DNA of 64,000 bases from Oscillospiraceae bacterium (GTDB lineage: Bacteria > Bacillota > Clostridia > Oscillospirales > Oscillospiraceae): contig SVMG01000004.1 in assembly GCA_015067545.1 (NCBI GenBank), positions 62,001 to 126,000 of the forward strand, in the 5' to 3' direction. Shown piece after piece: positions 35,545-44,441 of the stretch. The translations under genes were made by a program, and so were the position numbers. Under the pieces are notes generated by a model. That model worked only from the letters and a program-made list of their open reading frames with translations, was not told where the DNA came from and ran no database searches. The first letter of the stretch is position 1. Each line of letters opens with the position of its first letter.

Positions 35545-37110
35545 ATGAAAAAGTTCCTTTGCGCAACTCTGGCACTGATCATGTGCCTGGGCCTGTTCGC
35601 AGGCTGCGCACCCGCCGCAGACAACAACGGCGGTAACACCGGCGCTGATCTGTCCGGTACTTATGACATCACCATGTGGGTTTCTGAGAAGGAAGGCGTT
35701 GCCGACCAGTTCCAGTCCCAGATCGACGCATTTGAGGCTGCCAACCCCGGCATCACCATCAATGCCAAGATCGAAGGCGTTACCGAAGCTGATGCCGCTT
35801 CCAAGGTCATCGCTGACGTAGCTACCGCTCCCGACCTGTACTGCTTCGCACAGGACCAGCTGGCTCGCCTGGTGCAGGCTGCTGCTCTGGCTAAGCCCGG
35901 CAAGGCCGCTCAGGACGTCATCATTGCCAACAACGATTCCGGCTCCGTCACCGCTGTTAAGGTCGCAGGCGAGATCTATGCCTACCCCATGACCAGCGAC
36001 AACGGCTACTACATGTACTACGATAAGAGCATCATCACCGAAGAGGATGCCAAGGATCTTGCCAAGCTGGTCGCTGCTTGCGAAAAGAGCGGCAAGAAGT
36101 TCCGCTTTGCTCTGGAGAACGCATGGTACACCGCTGCTTTCTTCTTTGCTACCGGCTGTGAGCACACCTGGACCACCGATGCCAACGGCGACTTCACTTC
36201 CGTGAACGACACCTTCAACTCCGACAAGGGTATGATCGCCATGAAGGGCATGCAGATCCTGGCTAAGTCCACTGCTTATGACTCCGATGCTGACAAGTTC
36301 ACCGATGCCGGCGTTATCGTGACCGGTACCTGGAATGCTGAGGCTGCCAAGACTCACTTCGGTAACAACCTGGCCGCTACCAAGCTGCCCTCCTTCACCG
36401 TTGACGGCAAGACCTATCAGCTGGGCTCCTACTCCGGCTACAAGATGATGGGTGTTAAGCCTCAGACCGATGCCAAGCGCGGCGCTGTGCTGCAGCTGCT
36501 GGCTCAGTTCCTGACCAACGAAGAGAACCAGCTGGCTCGTTTCAACAGCTTCGGCTGGGGTCCCTCCAACGTGAAGGCTCAGGCTAACGAGGCTGTCAAG
36601 GCTAACGAGTCCCTGGCCGCTCTGGCTGCTCAGAACGCATTTGCTGTTCCTCAGGGTCAGATCGCCGGCGTGTTCTGGGACAACGCCAAGCTGCTGGGCG
36701 CTGTTGCCAAGGCTGCTACCTCCGATGCTGAACTGCAGAAGGGCCTGGATGACTACACCAAGGCTCTGGACGCTTTCACCAGCCTGACTCCCGCTCAGAG
36801 AGCTGCCTTCACCGTCATCGGCGGCATCAAGGACACCGGCTGGGGCACTGACTTCGAGATGAAGGAAGATCCCAAGGGCACCTGGACCTCCGTCGAGGCC
36901 TTTGATCTGACTGCAGGCACAGAGTTCAAGGTTCGTCAGGGCATGGGCTGGAAGGTCGCTTTCGGTGACAACACCGCCAATGCTGACACCTCCATTCCTC
37001 TGTCCGACAAGCCCAACTACAAAGTTGAGGCTGCCGGCAAGTACTACATCCAGCTGGTCGTTGCTGAAGACGGCCAGACCGCAGTGATCAACCTGGTTGC
37101 TGCCAACTAA
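35545..37110 (+). CDS. MalE-type maltodextrin-binding lipoprotein with C-terminal SusE/F-like domain
   Basis: Substrate-binding protein of the importer encoded downstream. The 521-residue protein has a lipoprotein signal (LGLFAGC, cysteine near residue 20). Residues about 33-410 form an extracellular solute-binding family 1 domain (MWVSEKEGVADQFQSQIDAFEAANPGI, PDLYCFAQDQLARL). From about residue 420 there is an added roughly 100-residue beta domain (IGGIKDTGWGTDFEMKEDPKGTW, FKVRQGMGWKVAFGD, AAGKYYIQLVVAEDGQTAVI) resembling the starch-binding domains of SusE/SusF-type proteins. Ordinary MalE ends before this. Start ATG at 35545 with AAGGAGG; codon use indicates high expression. Confidence 0.9.
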   Translation: MKKFLCATLALIMCLGLFAGCAPAADNNGGNTGADLSGTYDITMWVSEKEGVADQFQSQIDAFEAANPGITINAKIEGVTEADAASKVIADVATAPDLYCFAQDQLARLVQAAALAKPGKAAQDVIIANNDSGSVTAVKVAGEIYAYPMTSDNGYYMYYDKSIITEEDAKDLAKLVAACEKSGKKFRFALENAWYTAAFFFATGCEHTWTTDANGDFTSVNDTFNSDKGMIAMKGMQILAKSTAYDSDADKFTDAGVIVTGTWNAEAAKTHFGNNLAATKLPSFTVDGKTYQLGSYSGYKMMGVKPQTDAKRGAVLQLLAQFLTNEENQLARFNSFGWGPSNVKAQANEAVKANESLAALAAQNAFAVPQGQIAGVFWDNAKLLGAVAKAATSDAELQKGLDDYTKALDAFTSLTPAQRAAFTVIGGIKDTGWGTDFEMKEDPKGTWTSVEAFDLTAGTEFKVRQGMGWKVAFGDNTANADTSIPLSDKPNYKVEAAGKYYIQLVVAEDGQTAVINLVAAN

Positions 37111-37128
37111 AAAATATCTGAGGATCCA

Positions 37129-37204
37129 GGGGTGAGCTCCGGCTCACCCCATCCTTGGCAGTAGGCATTGTTCGTCTCAAATAGGCTGACAATGCCTATT
37201 TTTA
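37129..37204 (+). terminator. Two intercistronic hairpins between binding protein and permease genes
   Basis: GGGGTGAG...CTCACCCC (about 37130-37150) is followed by TAGGCATTGT (37162-37171) pairing with ACAATGCCTA (37189-37198) and TTTTT. Such leaky stops usually keep permease expression below that of the binding protein. Confidence 0.8.
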
Positions 37205-37255
37205 AAATACGGAACAAGGAGGTAGAATATAAACTCCGGTTTATATCGTTTGTGT

Positions 37256-38824
37256 ATGCAAAAACTCAGCGATCTGCAATATCTAAAGCTGACAAAGCTG
37301 CAAAGATTGTGGTACAATCTGACGCTGTTCTTTTTCAGCATTCCCGGCTGGTTTCTAAAGCTGGGACGCAGCATTCTCGGCTTTTTCAAAAAAGTCGGAA
37401 GCGGCTTCATTAACTTCTTCGTCGACATCGGAACGACTTTCTCCAAGGGCAACTGGGCTGTCAAGCTGTCCTTTTTCATCTTTGGCTTCGGTAACCTCTA
37501 CTACGGCCAAATCATGCGTGGTCTGTTTTTCCTTCTGTTTGAGCTTGTCTTTATCGCCTATATGCTGGTTCCCAGCGGCGGCATCTACTGGCTGCAAAAG
37601 GGCCAGTGGTTCCAGAAAGGTGCGACCATCGGTACGGTACAGGGCGGCAGCTCCTACGACCCCATTTTCGACACTGAGGTCTGGCACGCCGGTGACGACT
37701 CCGTCAAGGTCATGCTTTACGGCCTGCTGACCATTCTGTTTATCATCGCGTTCATTTACACCTGGCGGCTGCAGGTCAAGCAGTGCGGGATCTGCATGGA
37801 CATCACTGCCCAGGGCAAAAAGATCAAAAGCGGCAAGGATGACCTGCGCTCTCTCGTGGACGATCAGTTCCACAAGACCCTGCTGTCCCTTCCCATCTTC
37901 GGCATTCTGGCCTTTACAGTTCTGCCGATTATCTTCATGGTTCTGGTGGCCTTCACTAGCTATGACGCTGCCCACGACGGTTACTCTAACCTGTTCTCCT
38001 GGGTGGGTCTTGACAACTTCAATGCGCTATTCGACTTCGGCTCCGGCGGTTTGGGCCTTGCCTTCGGCGAGATCCTGTCCTGGACGCTGATGTGGTCTTT
38101 CTTCGCCACCTTCACCAACTACTTCCTGGGTATGTTCGTGGCGATCCTCATCAACAAGAAGGGTATTAAATTCAAAAAATTCTGGCGGACTGTGCTGGTC
38201 ATGACCATCGCGATCCCCCAGTTCGTTTCTTTGCTGTATGTTTCCAAGCTGTTTGACGACTCCGGCATCATCGGCAAGCTCCTGCTGGAGCTGGGCTGGT
38301 TCCCCCAGGCATTGCTGGATATGAACATCAACTCTCTGTGGGATCATGAAACTTCCGCACGTATTTTGCTCATCGTGATCAACATTTGGATCGGTATTCC
38401 CTACATCATGCTGATGGCTACCGGTATTCTCATGAACATTCCCAGCGATCTGTATGAGTCCTCCCGTGTGGACGGCGCAAATGCATTCCAGCAATACACC
38501 CGCATCACCCTGCCGTACATGCTGTTTGTCACCGGCCCGTATCTGCTGACCAGCTTTGTGGGCAATCTGAATAACTTTAACGTCATTTACCTGCTCACCA
38601 GCGGTAATCCTCTGAACACCGAGATCGGCACAGCCGGCGGCGCATCCATCGGCTCCACAGACCTGCTGATCACCTGGCTGTTCAAGATGACCCTGGGCAG
38701 CACGGATGCACAATACTACTCCGCATCCATCATCGGTATCCTAATTTTCGTGGTGGTGGCAGTTCTGTCGCTGATCGTCTATAATGTGATCCCGTCTACT
38801 AAGAACGAGGAGGATTTCAAATAA
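37256..38824 (+). CDS. MalF-type maltodextrin ABC permease
   Basis: Inner-membrane component of the importer. About 522 residues: an N-terminal part with two to three helices and a long non-conserved loop (to about residue 220), then the binding-protein-dependent permease domain with helices and the EAA loop (YESSRVDGANAFQQYTRITLPYM near residues 400-420). Length and layout parallel E. coli MalF. The start is uncertain: an excellent AAGGAGG at 37216-37222 has only an ATA (37229) at proper distance; TTG 37250 and ATG 37256 are 27-33 bases away. I give the ATG. The stop overlaps the next permease start by 1 bp. Confidence 0.88.
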   Translation: MQKLSDLQYLKLTKLQRLWYNLTLFFFSIPGWFLKLGRSILGFFKKVGSGFINFFVDIGTTFSKGNWAVKLSFFIFGFGNLYYGQIMRGLFFLLFELVFIAYMLVPSGGIYWLQKGQWFQKGATIGTVQGGSSYDPIFDTEVWHAGDDSVKVMLYGLLTILFIIAFIYTWRLQVKQCGICMDITAQGKKIKSGKDDLRSLVDDQFHKTLLSLPIFGILAFTVLPIIFMVLVAFTSYDAAHDGYSNLFSWVGLDNFNALFDFGSGGLGLAFGEILSWTLMWSFFATFTNYFLGMFVAILINKKGIKFKKFWRTVLVMTIAIPQFVSLLYVSKLFDDSGIIGKLLLELGWFPQALLDMNINSLWDHETSARILLIVINIWIGIPYIMLMATGILMNIPSDLYESSRVDGANAFQQYTRITLPYMLFVTGPYLLTSFVGNLNNFNVIYLLTSGNPLNTEIGTAGGASIGSTDLLITWLFKMTLGSTDAQYYSASIIGILIFVVVAVLSLIVYNVIPSTKNEEDFK

Positions 38825-39723
38825 TGGCTAAGAAAATTGCAAATGAAAACGCCAATCCTGCTCGCACCAAGCGCTCCATGGGTGTCAAGGTCGGCCGTCG
38901 GATCAGCAATACCTTTGTGTACATCGTACTGATCCTGATGACTGTGATCTGGCTGTTCCCCTTCTTCGGCATCGTGCTGGAATCCTTCCGGGTGGAGACC
39001 CCTCAGCAGGTCAGCTACCTGTGGCCAAAGGAATTCGGCTGGGATAACTATTATAAGCTGTTCAATGAGACCGACTTCATGCGCTGGTTCATCAACACCG
39101 GCTTCATGGGTATCTGCACTGCGTTTTTGCAGGTGTTCTTCATTTTGTCCGTCAGCTACACCCTGTCCCGTATGCGCTTCAAGGGCAGAAAGTTCCTCAT
39201 GAACTTCATGCTGATCCTGGGCATGTTCCCCGGCTTCCTCACCATGATCCTGATCTACAAGGTCTTCGCAGAAGCCGGTCTGACCATGGAAATGGCTCCC
39301 GTAGGTCTGATCATTGTATACTGCGCCAGCTCCGGCATGGGCTATTATGTTTCCAAGGGCTTCTTTGACACCATCCCCAAGAGCCTGGACGAAGCCGCCC
39401 GTGTGGACGGTGCCACCCGCTTCCAGGTGTTCTACAAGGTGATCATGCCCATGGCCAAGCCCATCGTCATCTACACCATTTTGATGGGCTTCATGGCTCC
39501 CTGGGGCGATTTCATGACCGCCAGCTATATCATTCACGAAAACAGCGAAGGCATGAACGTTGCTGTGGGTATGTACGAATGGCTGTCCAAGACCAATCTG
39601 AACACCCACTACACCATGTTCTGTGCCGGCGGCGTTGTGGTTGCAGTGCCTGTTACCGCACTGTTTTTGATGCTGCAGAAATACTACGTTGAAGGCGTCA
39701 CTGGCGGCGCAGTCAAAGGATAA
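38824..39723 (+). CDS. MalG-type maltodextrin ABC permease
   Basis: Second membrane subunit of the maltodextrin importer. The 299-residue protein has six predicted helices and the EAA loop KSLDEAARVDGATRFQVFYKVIMPMAKP near residues 185-215, the contact point for the ATPase. It begins MAKKIANENANPARTKRSMG, a charged cytoplasmic tail. The ATG overlaps the stop of the MalF-type gene (TAATG) and the gene is followed 12 bp later by the ATPase gene. Family and neighbours make the assignment firm; the exact sugar range is inference. Confidence 0.92.
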   Translation: MAKKIANENANPARTKRSMGVKVGRRISNTFVYIVLILMTVIWLFPFFGIVLESFRVETPQQVSYLWPKEFGWDNYYKLFNETDFMRWFINTGFMGICTAFLQVFFILSVSYTLSRMRFKGRKFLMNFMLILGMFPGFLTMILIYKVFAEAGLTMEMAPVGLIIVYCASSGMGYYVSKGFFDTIPKSLDEAARVDGATRFQVFYKVIMPMAKPIVIYTILMGFMAPWGDFMTASYIIHENSEGMNVAVGMYEWLSKTNLNTHYTMFCAGGVVVAVPVTALFLMLQKYYVEGVTGGAVKG

Positions 39724-39735
39724 GAGGAGAAGATT

Positions 39736-40863
39736 ATGGCTACTGTTAAATTTACTAACGTTCAAAAGATTTACGAAAAGGGCCAGACTCCTGCCGTTGC
39801 AGATTTCAATCTGGAGATCGCAGATAAGGAGTTCATCGTTTTGGTTGGCCCCTCCGGTTGCGGTAAGTCCACTACATTGCGTATGCTGGCCGGCTTGGAG
39901 GATATCTCCGGCGGCACCATCGAGATCGATGGTGAAGTGGTCAATGACCTGCAGCCCAGAGACCGGAACATCGCCATGGTGTTCCAGAACTACGCACTGT
40001 ACCCCCACCTGACCGTGTTCGAGAACATGGCATTCAGCCTGCGGCTGAAGAAGATGCCCCAGGACGAGGTCTACAAGCGTGTCACCGAAGCCGCTGAGGT
40101 GCTGGGCATCACCGAGTATCTGACCCGCAAGCCCCGGGCACTGTCCGGAGGTCAGCGTCAGCGTGTGGCCATCGGCCGCGCCATGGTTCGTGACTCCAAG
40201 GTGTTCCTGATGGACGAACCTCTCAGTAATCTGGATGCCAAGCTGCGTAATCAGATGCGTGCTGAGATCATTCTTCTTCGTGAGAAGATCGACTCCACCT
40301 TCGTTTACGTTACCCACGATCAGACCGAGGCTATGACCCTGGGCGATCGCATTGTCATCATGAAGGACGGCTTTATCCAACAGGTTGGCACTCCCGACGA
40401 GGTCTTCGACCGCCCCGCCAACCTGTTCGTGGCTGAGTTCATCGGCGCACCCAAGATGAACATCGTTCGCACCCAGCTGATCCAGGAGAACGGCAAGTAC
40501 TACGTCACTCCCTACGGCGCGAAGATGGAAGTGGACGGTGAAAATGGCCGCCTGCTGAAGGAAAAGGGCGTCACCAGCCGGGAAGTGATCCTGGGCGTTC
40601 GCCCCGAGCACATCGCACTGGTTGCAGAGTCTGCCGAAAACACCATTGACAGCACCATCCTGGTGAACGAAATGATGGGCAGCGAGCTGCACCTGCACGT
40701 GCGTACTCCCGATGGCGAGAAGCTCATCGCCCGCACTCCCACCGTCAACCTGACCCATGAGGAGCGCAACAAGATGCACACCGGCTACCCCATCCATCTG
40801 ACCTTCCCCGGCAAGGTCATGTACTTCTTCGATCCCGAGACCGAGAAGAACCTGCTTTACTAA
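39736..40863 (+). CDS. MsmX/MalK-type sugar ABC transporter ATPase
   Basis: Energy-coupling subunit of the maltodextrin importer. The 375-residue protein has Walker A GPSGCGKST (residues about 36-44), the ABC signature LSGGQRQRVAIGRA, Walker B VFLMDEPLSNLDA and the switch histidine in VTHDQTEAM. A C-terminal regulatory OB-type domain follows (VILGVRPEHIAL). In Firmicutes such ATPases often serve several sugar importers; here it is in the operon of one of them. Ribosome binding site AGAGGAGA precedes the ATG. Confidence 0.94.
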   Translation: MATVKFTNVQKIYEKGQTPAVADFNLEIADKEFIVLVGPSGCGKSTTLRMLAGLEDISGGTIEIDGEVVNDLQPRDRNIAMVFQNYALYPHLTVFENMAFSLRLKKMPQDEVYKRVTEAAEVLGITEYLTRKPRALSGGQRQRVAIGRAMVRDSKVFLMDEPLSNLDAKLRNQMRAEIILLREKIDSTFVYVTHDQTEAMTLGDRIVIMKDGFIQQVGTPDEVFDRPANLFVAEFIGAPKMNIVRTQLIQENGKYYVTPYGAKMEVDGENGRLLKEKGVTSREVILGVRPEHIALVAESAENTIDSTILVNEMMGSELHLHVRTPDGEKLIARTPTVNLTHEERNKMHTGYPIHLTFPGKVMYFFDPETEKNLLY

Positions 40864-40885
40864 CTTACTGCTTCATACAATAAAC

Positions 40886-40915
40886 AGGGCGTGTTGCAAA
40901 CTAGCAACACGCCCT
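40886..40915 (+). terminator. Hairpin after the importer operon
   Basis: Twelve-base arms AGGGCGTGTTGC and GCAACACGCCCT with loop AAACTA. The following sequence is AT-rich but not a pure T-run, so termination strength is uncertain. Confidence 0.7.
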
Positions 40916-40931
40916 AATATTATGCAAAACT

Positions 40932-40994
40932 CTACATCCTGCGGATGTAGGGGCGAACTGCGTTCGCCCGCGGGCGACGAAACGTCGCCCCTAC
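40932..40994. repeat. Triple-hairpin intergenic repeat
   Basis: Three consecutive stems of exactly 8 bp with 3-nt loops: CTACATCC-TGC-GGATGTAG (40932-40950), GGGCGAAC-TGC-GTTCGCCC (40951-40969) and GGGCGACG-AAA-CGTCGCCC (40972-40990). GTAGGGGCGA near the left and TCGCCCCTAC at the right also form an outer inverted repeat. The GTAGGGGCGA...TCGCCCCTAC style resembles dispersed intergenic repeats of gut Firmicutes, from memory. Confidence 0.8.
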
Positions 40995-41014
40995 AAATTC
41001 TGACAATAGATTTC

Positions 41015-42634
41015 TTAACGAAGGATGGCCGTCGTCTGACCGGCAAGGGTCAGGATATTTCCTTCCAGTGTAGCATCGCCCATGCCCACAAAGGCGGTCA
41101 AGGCCTCGCAGGGGAAGTCTGCATACTGGGAAAGATCGATCTGCACCGGCTCTGTGGTAGTGTTGTGGAACACCGCAACGGAATTGCCGTTCAGCGTGGA
41201 CAGAAAACCGCCTGCCTTTGAGCCGGACACATCCAGCGGCGTGAATGTACCGGAAGCGATTTCCGGATTGGCCTTGCGGATGGCGATCACCTTTTTGTAG
41301 TGATTATACAGGCTGTCCGCCTGACCCAGCTGGTCGGCGACTGTGCCGTTTATCTGTTCTGCCTTGTAGTTTGCACCGGTGGGGTCTTTTACCGTGTCTG
41401 CGTCGCCCCAGAGCATGGCCAGGCGGCGATTGGCATCGGTGCTTGCACCGCCCCGGGAACCCAGCATGCCGATCTCTTCCCCGTAATAGATGAAGGATGA
41501 GCCAGGCAGAAGAATGGACAGGTTGGCCGCCATCTGTGCATGGCCAAAGCCCGGCTGCAGGAAGCCTGCTGCCCGATCCATGTCGTGGTTGGTGATAAAG
41601 GTCACCGGCATGGCGTCGGGCCTTTTTTCCTTGATCTGTTCCAGGTACTGCTCCATGTAATAGGTCAGCGTGCTGACACTGCCGCCCTTGGCAGCCTTGG
41701 CGATCTGTCCGCTCTGCTGAGACATGGTAAAGTTGAAGCAATTTGTGGAGGTGAAATACGGGAATGTGGCCGTATCCGCATCCCAAACCTCAGCAACGGA
41801 ATAGATATCCGGCTTGATGCTGCGCAGCTGGGCCATATACCAATCCCAAAATTCTGCGTTTTTAGCTTCGTCGCCGTAGTAGATGTACTTGGCAGCATCA
41901 AAGCGGAAGCCGTCCACGCCCATATCCAAATAGGTTTTTGCCAGGGTGACCATCTCCTGGCGAACCAGGGGATTGTCAAAGTTCAGCTCCGGCATATCCC
42001 CGGAGAAGTTGCACTCATAATAATGGGCCGAGCCGGAGATCTGCTGGAAGGTGCGGCCTCCCACGGGGGCAGGCGCGTAGGTATAAAAATCGTAATAAGG
42101 ATTGGAAGTATCGTTATTCTTGTGGGCATTGCAGAACTGGTCAAACCAGTAATGATGGGTGGAGGTATGGTTGATCACCAGGTCCAGGATGAGCTTTACA
42201 TCCCGCTCATGGCACAGCCGGATCAGCTCCCGCAGGTCTGCCTCTGTGCCGAACCGATGGTCAATGGCATAGTAATCCATGGTGTCGTACTTGTGATACG
42301 AGGGGGACAGGAAAATGGGATTCAGCCAAATGCCCTCCACGCCCAGACTCTTGCCGGAATTTGGGTCGCCGTCATTGAGGTAGTCAAAACGGTTGATCAA
42401 ACCCCGCAGGTCGCCGATGCCATCCCCATTGGAATCAGAAAACGAACCCACAAACACCTGGTAAAATACCCGGTCATTGGTCTGGTTGGGTACGGCAGTA
42501 CCCACGCCCTGTACCAGGATCTCCCCGGTGACCGGATCAGTAGGGTGCTGTGGTGTCTCGGTTTGTGTGGGAGCACAGCCGGCCACACCGAGGAGCAAAC
42601 AAGCAAGCAAAGAGAAAATTACAATACGTTTCAT
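41015..42634 (-). CDS. GH13 alpha-amylase, lipoprotein
   Basis: Endo-acting alpha-1,4-glucan hydrolase at the cell surface. The 539-residue protein has a lipoprotein signal (LLLGVAGC, cysteine near residue 20). The GH13 barrel motifs are DLVINHTSTHHYWFDQ, DGFRFDAAKYIYYGD (nucleophile), YSVAEVWDAD (acid/base) and FITNHDMDRA. A C-terminal beta domain ends with LAGQTTAILR. Start ATG at 42634 with GGGAGG. The promoter is near consensus and its -35 overlaps the palindrome CAACCGGTTG. The gene converges on the maltodextrin importer operon and would supply it with substrate. Neopullulanase or cyclomaltodextrinase activity cannot be excluded. Confidence 0.92.
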   Translation of the reverse strand: MKRIVIFSLLACLLLGVAGCAPTQTETPQHPTDPVTGEILVQGVGTAVPNQTNDRVFYQVFVGSFSDSNGDGIGDLRGLINRFDYLNDGDPNSGKSLGVEGIWLNPIFLSPSYHKYDTMDYYAIDHRFGTEADLRELIRLCHERDVKLILDLVINHTSTHHYWFDQFCNAHKNNDTSNPYYDFYTYAPAPVGGRTFQQISGSAHYYECNFSGDMPELNFDNPLVRQEMVTLAKTYLDMGVDGFRFDAAKYIYYGDEAKNAEFWDWYMAQLRSIKPDIYSVAEVWDADTATFPYFTSTNCFNFTMSQQSGQIAKAAKGGSVSTLTYYMEQYLEQIKEKRPDAMPVTFITNHDMDRAAGFLQPGFGHAQMAANLSILLPGSSFIYYGEEIGMLGSRGGASTDANRRLAMLWGDADTVKDPTGANYKAEQINGTVADQLGQADSLYNHYKKVIAIRKANPEIASGTFTPLDVSGSKAGGFLSTLNGNSVAVFHNTTTEPVQIDLSQYADFPCEALTAFVGMGDATLEGNILTLAGQTTAILR

Positions 42635-42660
42635 ATGTACCTCCCGGGATTGATGCTTCC

Positions 42661-42696
42661 ATAATACTAAATCGGACTTCAAATGTCAACCGGTTG
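42661..42696 (-). promoter_or_regulatory. Alpha-amylase promoter with LacI-type palindrome
   Basis: TTGACA (42684-42689), 17-bp spacer, TATTAT (42661-42666). The perfect 10-bp palindrome CAACCGGTTG (42687-42696) overlaps the -35, as expected for a LacI/MalR-family repressor site with a central CG. Confidence 0.7.
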
Positions 42697-42714
42697 CGCG
42701 GTCTTTACAAAGGA

Positions 42715-42738
42715 AGTCCCCCGGATTTCCGGGGGACT
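42715..42738 (-). terminator. Hairpin after the transglutaminase-like gene
   Basis: Eleven-base arms AGTCCCCCGGA and TCCGGGGGACT; moderate T content follows on the minus strand. Confidence 0.75.
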
Positions 42739-42741
42739 GGT

Positions 42742-44280
42742 TTACTGTGCGATCTCAATATTTTGATACTCCGGCAAGGTTTTGTCGTAGGTGTAATAAT
42801 TGGGTCGGTATTTTGCGACCTTTGGCGTGTTTGTATAGGCGATGATGACACTTTCCGTCATTTTGAAATGCTCCATACTGGTATAGCGATGGGGCGTGGC
42901 ATCCACATGATAGTATTTGCCATCCTCAAACTGCACCAGATTCCACCAATGATGGCTGGTGCCACCCACGCGGGTGACCTCCACATTGGGGATCTGCAGC
43001 ATATCCAGCATTACGCGAACCATGGCATAGTAGGTGTAGCAGTCGCCCGCCCACTTGGTAAAGCCCTCGTAAGCGGCGTTTTCCACGCTGCTCTTGTCGG
43101 AATTGCCTGAGTACCAGACATAATTCTTTACCTGCTTGAAAACTGCGTAGATCTTCTCATCGTGGGTCATGCCCGGTTTGATGATCCGATCCAAAAGCTC
43201 CTGCGCCTTTTCCCGTACGATCTGTCCCACATGGCTTTCCACCACAACGGTTCGGGGCATGACCAGCTTGTTTCCGTCAGAATCCGTTGCGCTGTACAGC
43301 ACCGTGTAGCGGCCGGCAGTTTTGTTGTCGAAATTGCCGGGATCTACCTCAAAGGACAGCTGCCCATCCTGAGCATCCGTCGCAGTTACGCCTGTTTTGT
43401 AGGAAACGGTTGCGCCCAGCTCCAGATAAATCGTTTCAAGCCCTGCAAACTGGGGACCGTTGGCTGCAGGAACAATGTTTGCCACAGCCTCCACCTGAGA
43501 GGTGTTGCCGAAAAGGTCTGTCAACACCAAAATCAAGGTCTGTTTTCCTGCCTGCACAAATGTGGGGGTGCCTTCATAGGTCACCGTCACGGAGGTATCG
43601 TCAAGGATCTGCTCCACAAATTCCGCAGGATCGGGCATAGCGCCGGCCTCCACCGTCACCCCCTTGCCCACGCCCTGAGGCGGGACATCCTCTGTGATCA
43701 CATATTTCACTTCATATTCCCGCTCCGCGCAAAGCAGACGCAAGGAGAAAATGCCGCCTTTTCCCACAGAAAGCTCCGTTACAAAGCTGGCGGAAATGCT
43801 TTCATCCGGCACGAAATCCCGAATATCCACATTGTTTTCTTCTCCCAGCTTGACCGTAACAGAGGGCTCCAGGTGGAAGCGGTACAGCTGTACCGTCCGG
43901 GTGCAGGTGCGGTGATCCCGGGTAAATACCAAAGAGATCTCCTGCGCTCCCAGCAGCTGTGCATCGTAGTTCTGATCAAAGGAAACTTGAATGCCCGTGC
44001 CCTCCAGGCCCTGCACAAAATCCGAAGCCTGCAAAGGATACTGATCTGCCACAGTAAGAGGCAAAAGCTCTATGCTTTCCGGCAAGGCTAACGGCTGAGC
44101 ATAGTGCGCCTTGGCGTAAAGGCCCAAGCCGCAAATGCCGATGCTCAGCACACCAAGCAGGATCAACAGGACCGGAAGCACCGCGATCGCCCGCTTTTGT
44201 GTTCCCTGGTGGCGTTCGCGCACTTTTCTGCGCAAATCTTCCCAGGTGGCTTCCTCCCTTTTTTGAATATCCTCTACCAT
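42742..44280 (-). CDS. Membrane-anchored transglutaminase-like protein with Ig-like domains
   Basis: A 512-residue surface protein. The N-terminal about 35 residues are charged and cytoplasmic, followed by one transmembrane helix (about residues 36-58). Several beta-rich segments of Ig/bacterial DUF5011-like type come next (DLFGNTSQVEAVANIV; TDAQDGQLSFEVDPGNFDNKTAGRYTVLYSATDSDGN). The last about 170 residues are a transglutaminase-core domain with the expected triad in AGDCYTYYAMVR (Cys), GGTSHHWWNLV (His) and YYHVDATPHR (Asp). It could be a protease, an amidase or a crosslinker; the substrate is unknown. Start ATG at 44280 with TGGAGG upstream. Single gene with own promoter, divergent from the dehydrogenase gene. 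Confidence 0.8.
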   Translation of the reverse strand: MVEDIQKREEATWEDLRRKVRERHQGTQKRAIAVLPVLLILLGVLSIGICGLGLYAKAHYAQPLALPESIELLPLTVADQYPLQASDFVQGLEGTGIQVSFDQNYDAQLLGAQEISLVFTRDHRTCTRTVQLYRFHLEPSVTVKLGEENNVDIRDFVPDESISASFVTELSVGKGGIFSLRLLCAEREYEVKYVITEDVPPQGVGKGVTVEAGAMPDPAEFVEQILDDTSVTVTYEGTPTFVQAGKQTLILVLTDLFGNTSQVEAVANIVPAANGPQFAGLETIYLELGATVSYKTGVTATDAQDGQLSFEVDPGNFDNKTAGRYTVLYSATDSDGNKLVMPRTVVVESHVGQIVREKAQELLDRIIKPGMTHDEKIYAVFKQVKNYVWYSGNSDKSSVENAAYEGFTKWAGDCYTYYAMVRVMLDMLQIPNVEVTRVGGTSHHWWNLVQFEDGKYYHVDATPHRYTSMEHFKMTESVIIAYTNTPKVAKYRPNYYTYDKTLPEYQNIEIAQ

Positions 44281-44331
44281 GAAATGGCCTCCAAAATACC
44301 CTAACGGACAAAAAATCCGCATATTTTTGAT

Positions 44332-44360
44332 ATTTTATCACATTTTATGACAAAATGCAA
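44332..44360 (-). promoter_or_regulatory. Promoter of the transglutaminase-like gene
   Basis: TTGCAT (44355-44360), 17-bp spacer, TAAAAT (44332-44337). Confidence 0.6.
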
Positions 44361-44376
44361 CACATGGATTTTCGCA

Positions 44377-44405
44377 TTGACGGTCGCTGTGCTGCGTGGT
44401 ATGAT
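44377..44405 (+). promoter_or_regulatory. Promoter of the AraM-like gene
   Basis: TTGACG (44377-44382), 17-bp spacer, TATGAT (44400-44405). Confidence 0.78.
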
Positions 44406-44441
44406 ACTTCTATCAAACGCATCTCAAGGAGAAGAAATGTC

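Noticed and set aside
38779..40797. Open frame of about 670 codons opposite the MalG and ATPase genes
   Set aside because: It spans two real genes and their junction on the other strand, so it cannot be a gene.
40932..40994. CRISPR or tRNA-like structure
   Set aside because: Three adjacent hairpins without spacers or a cloverleaf; no anticodon arm or CCA end.
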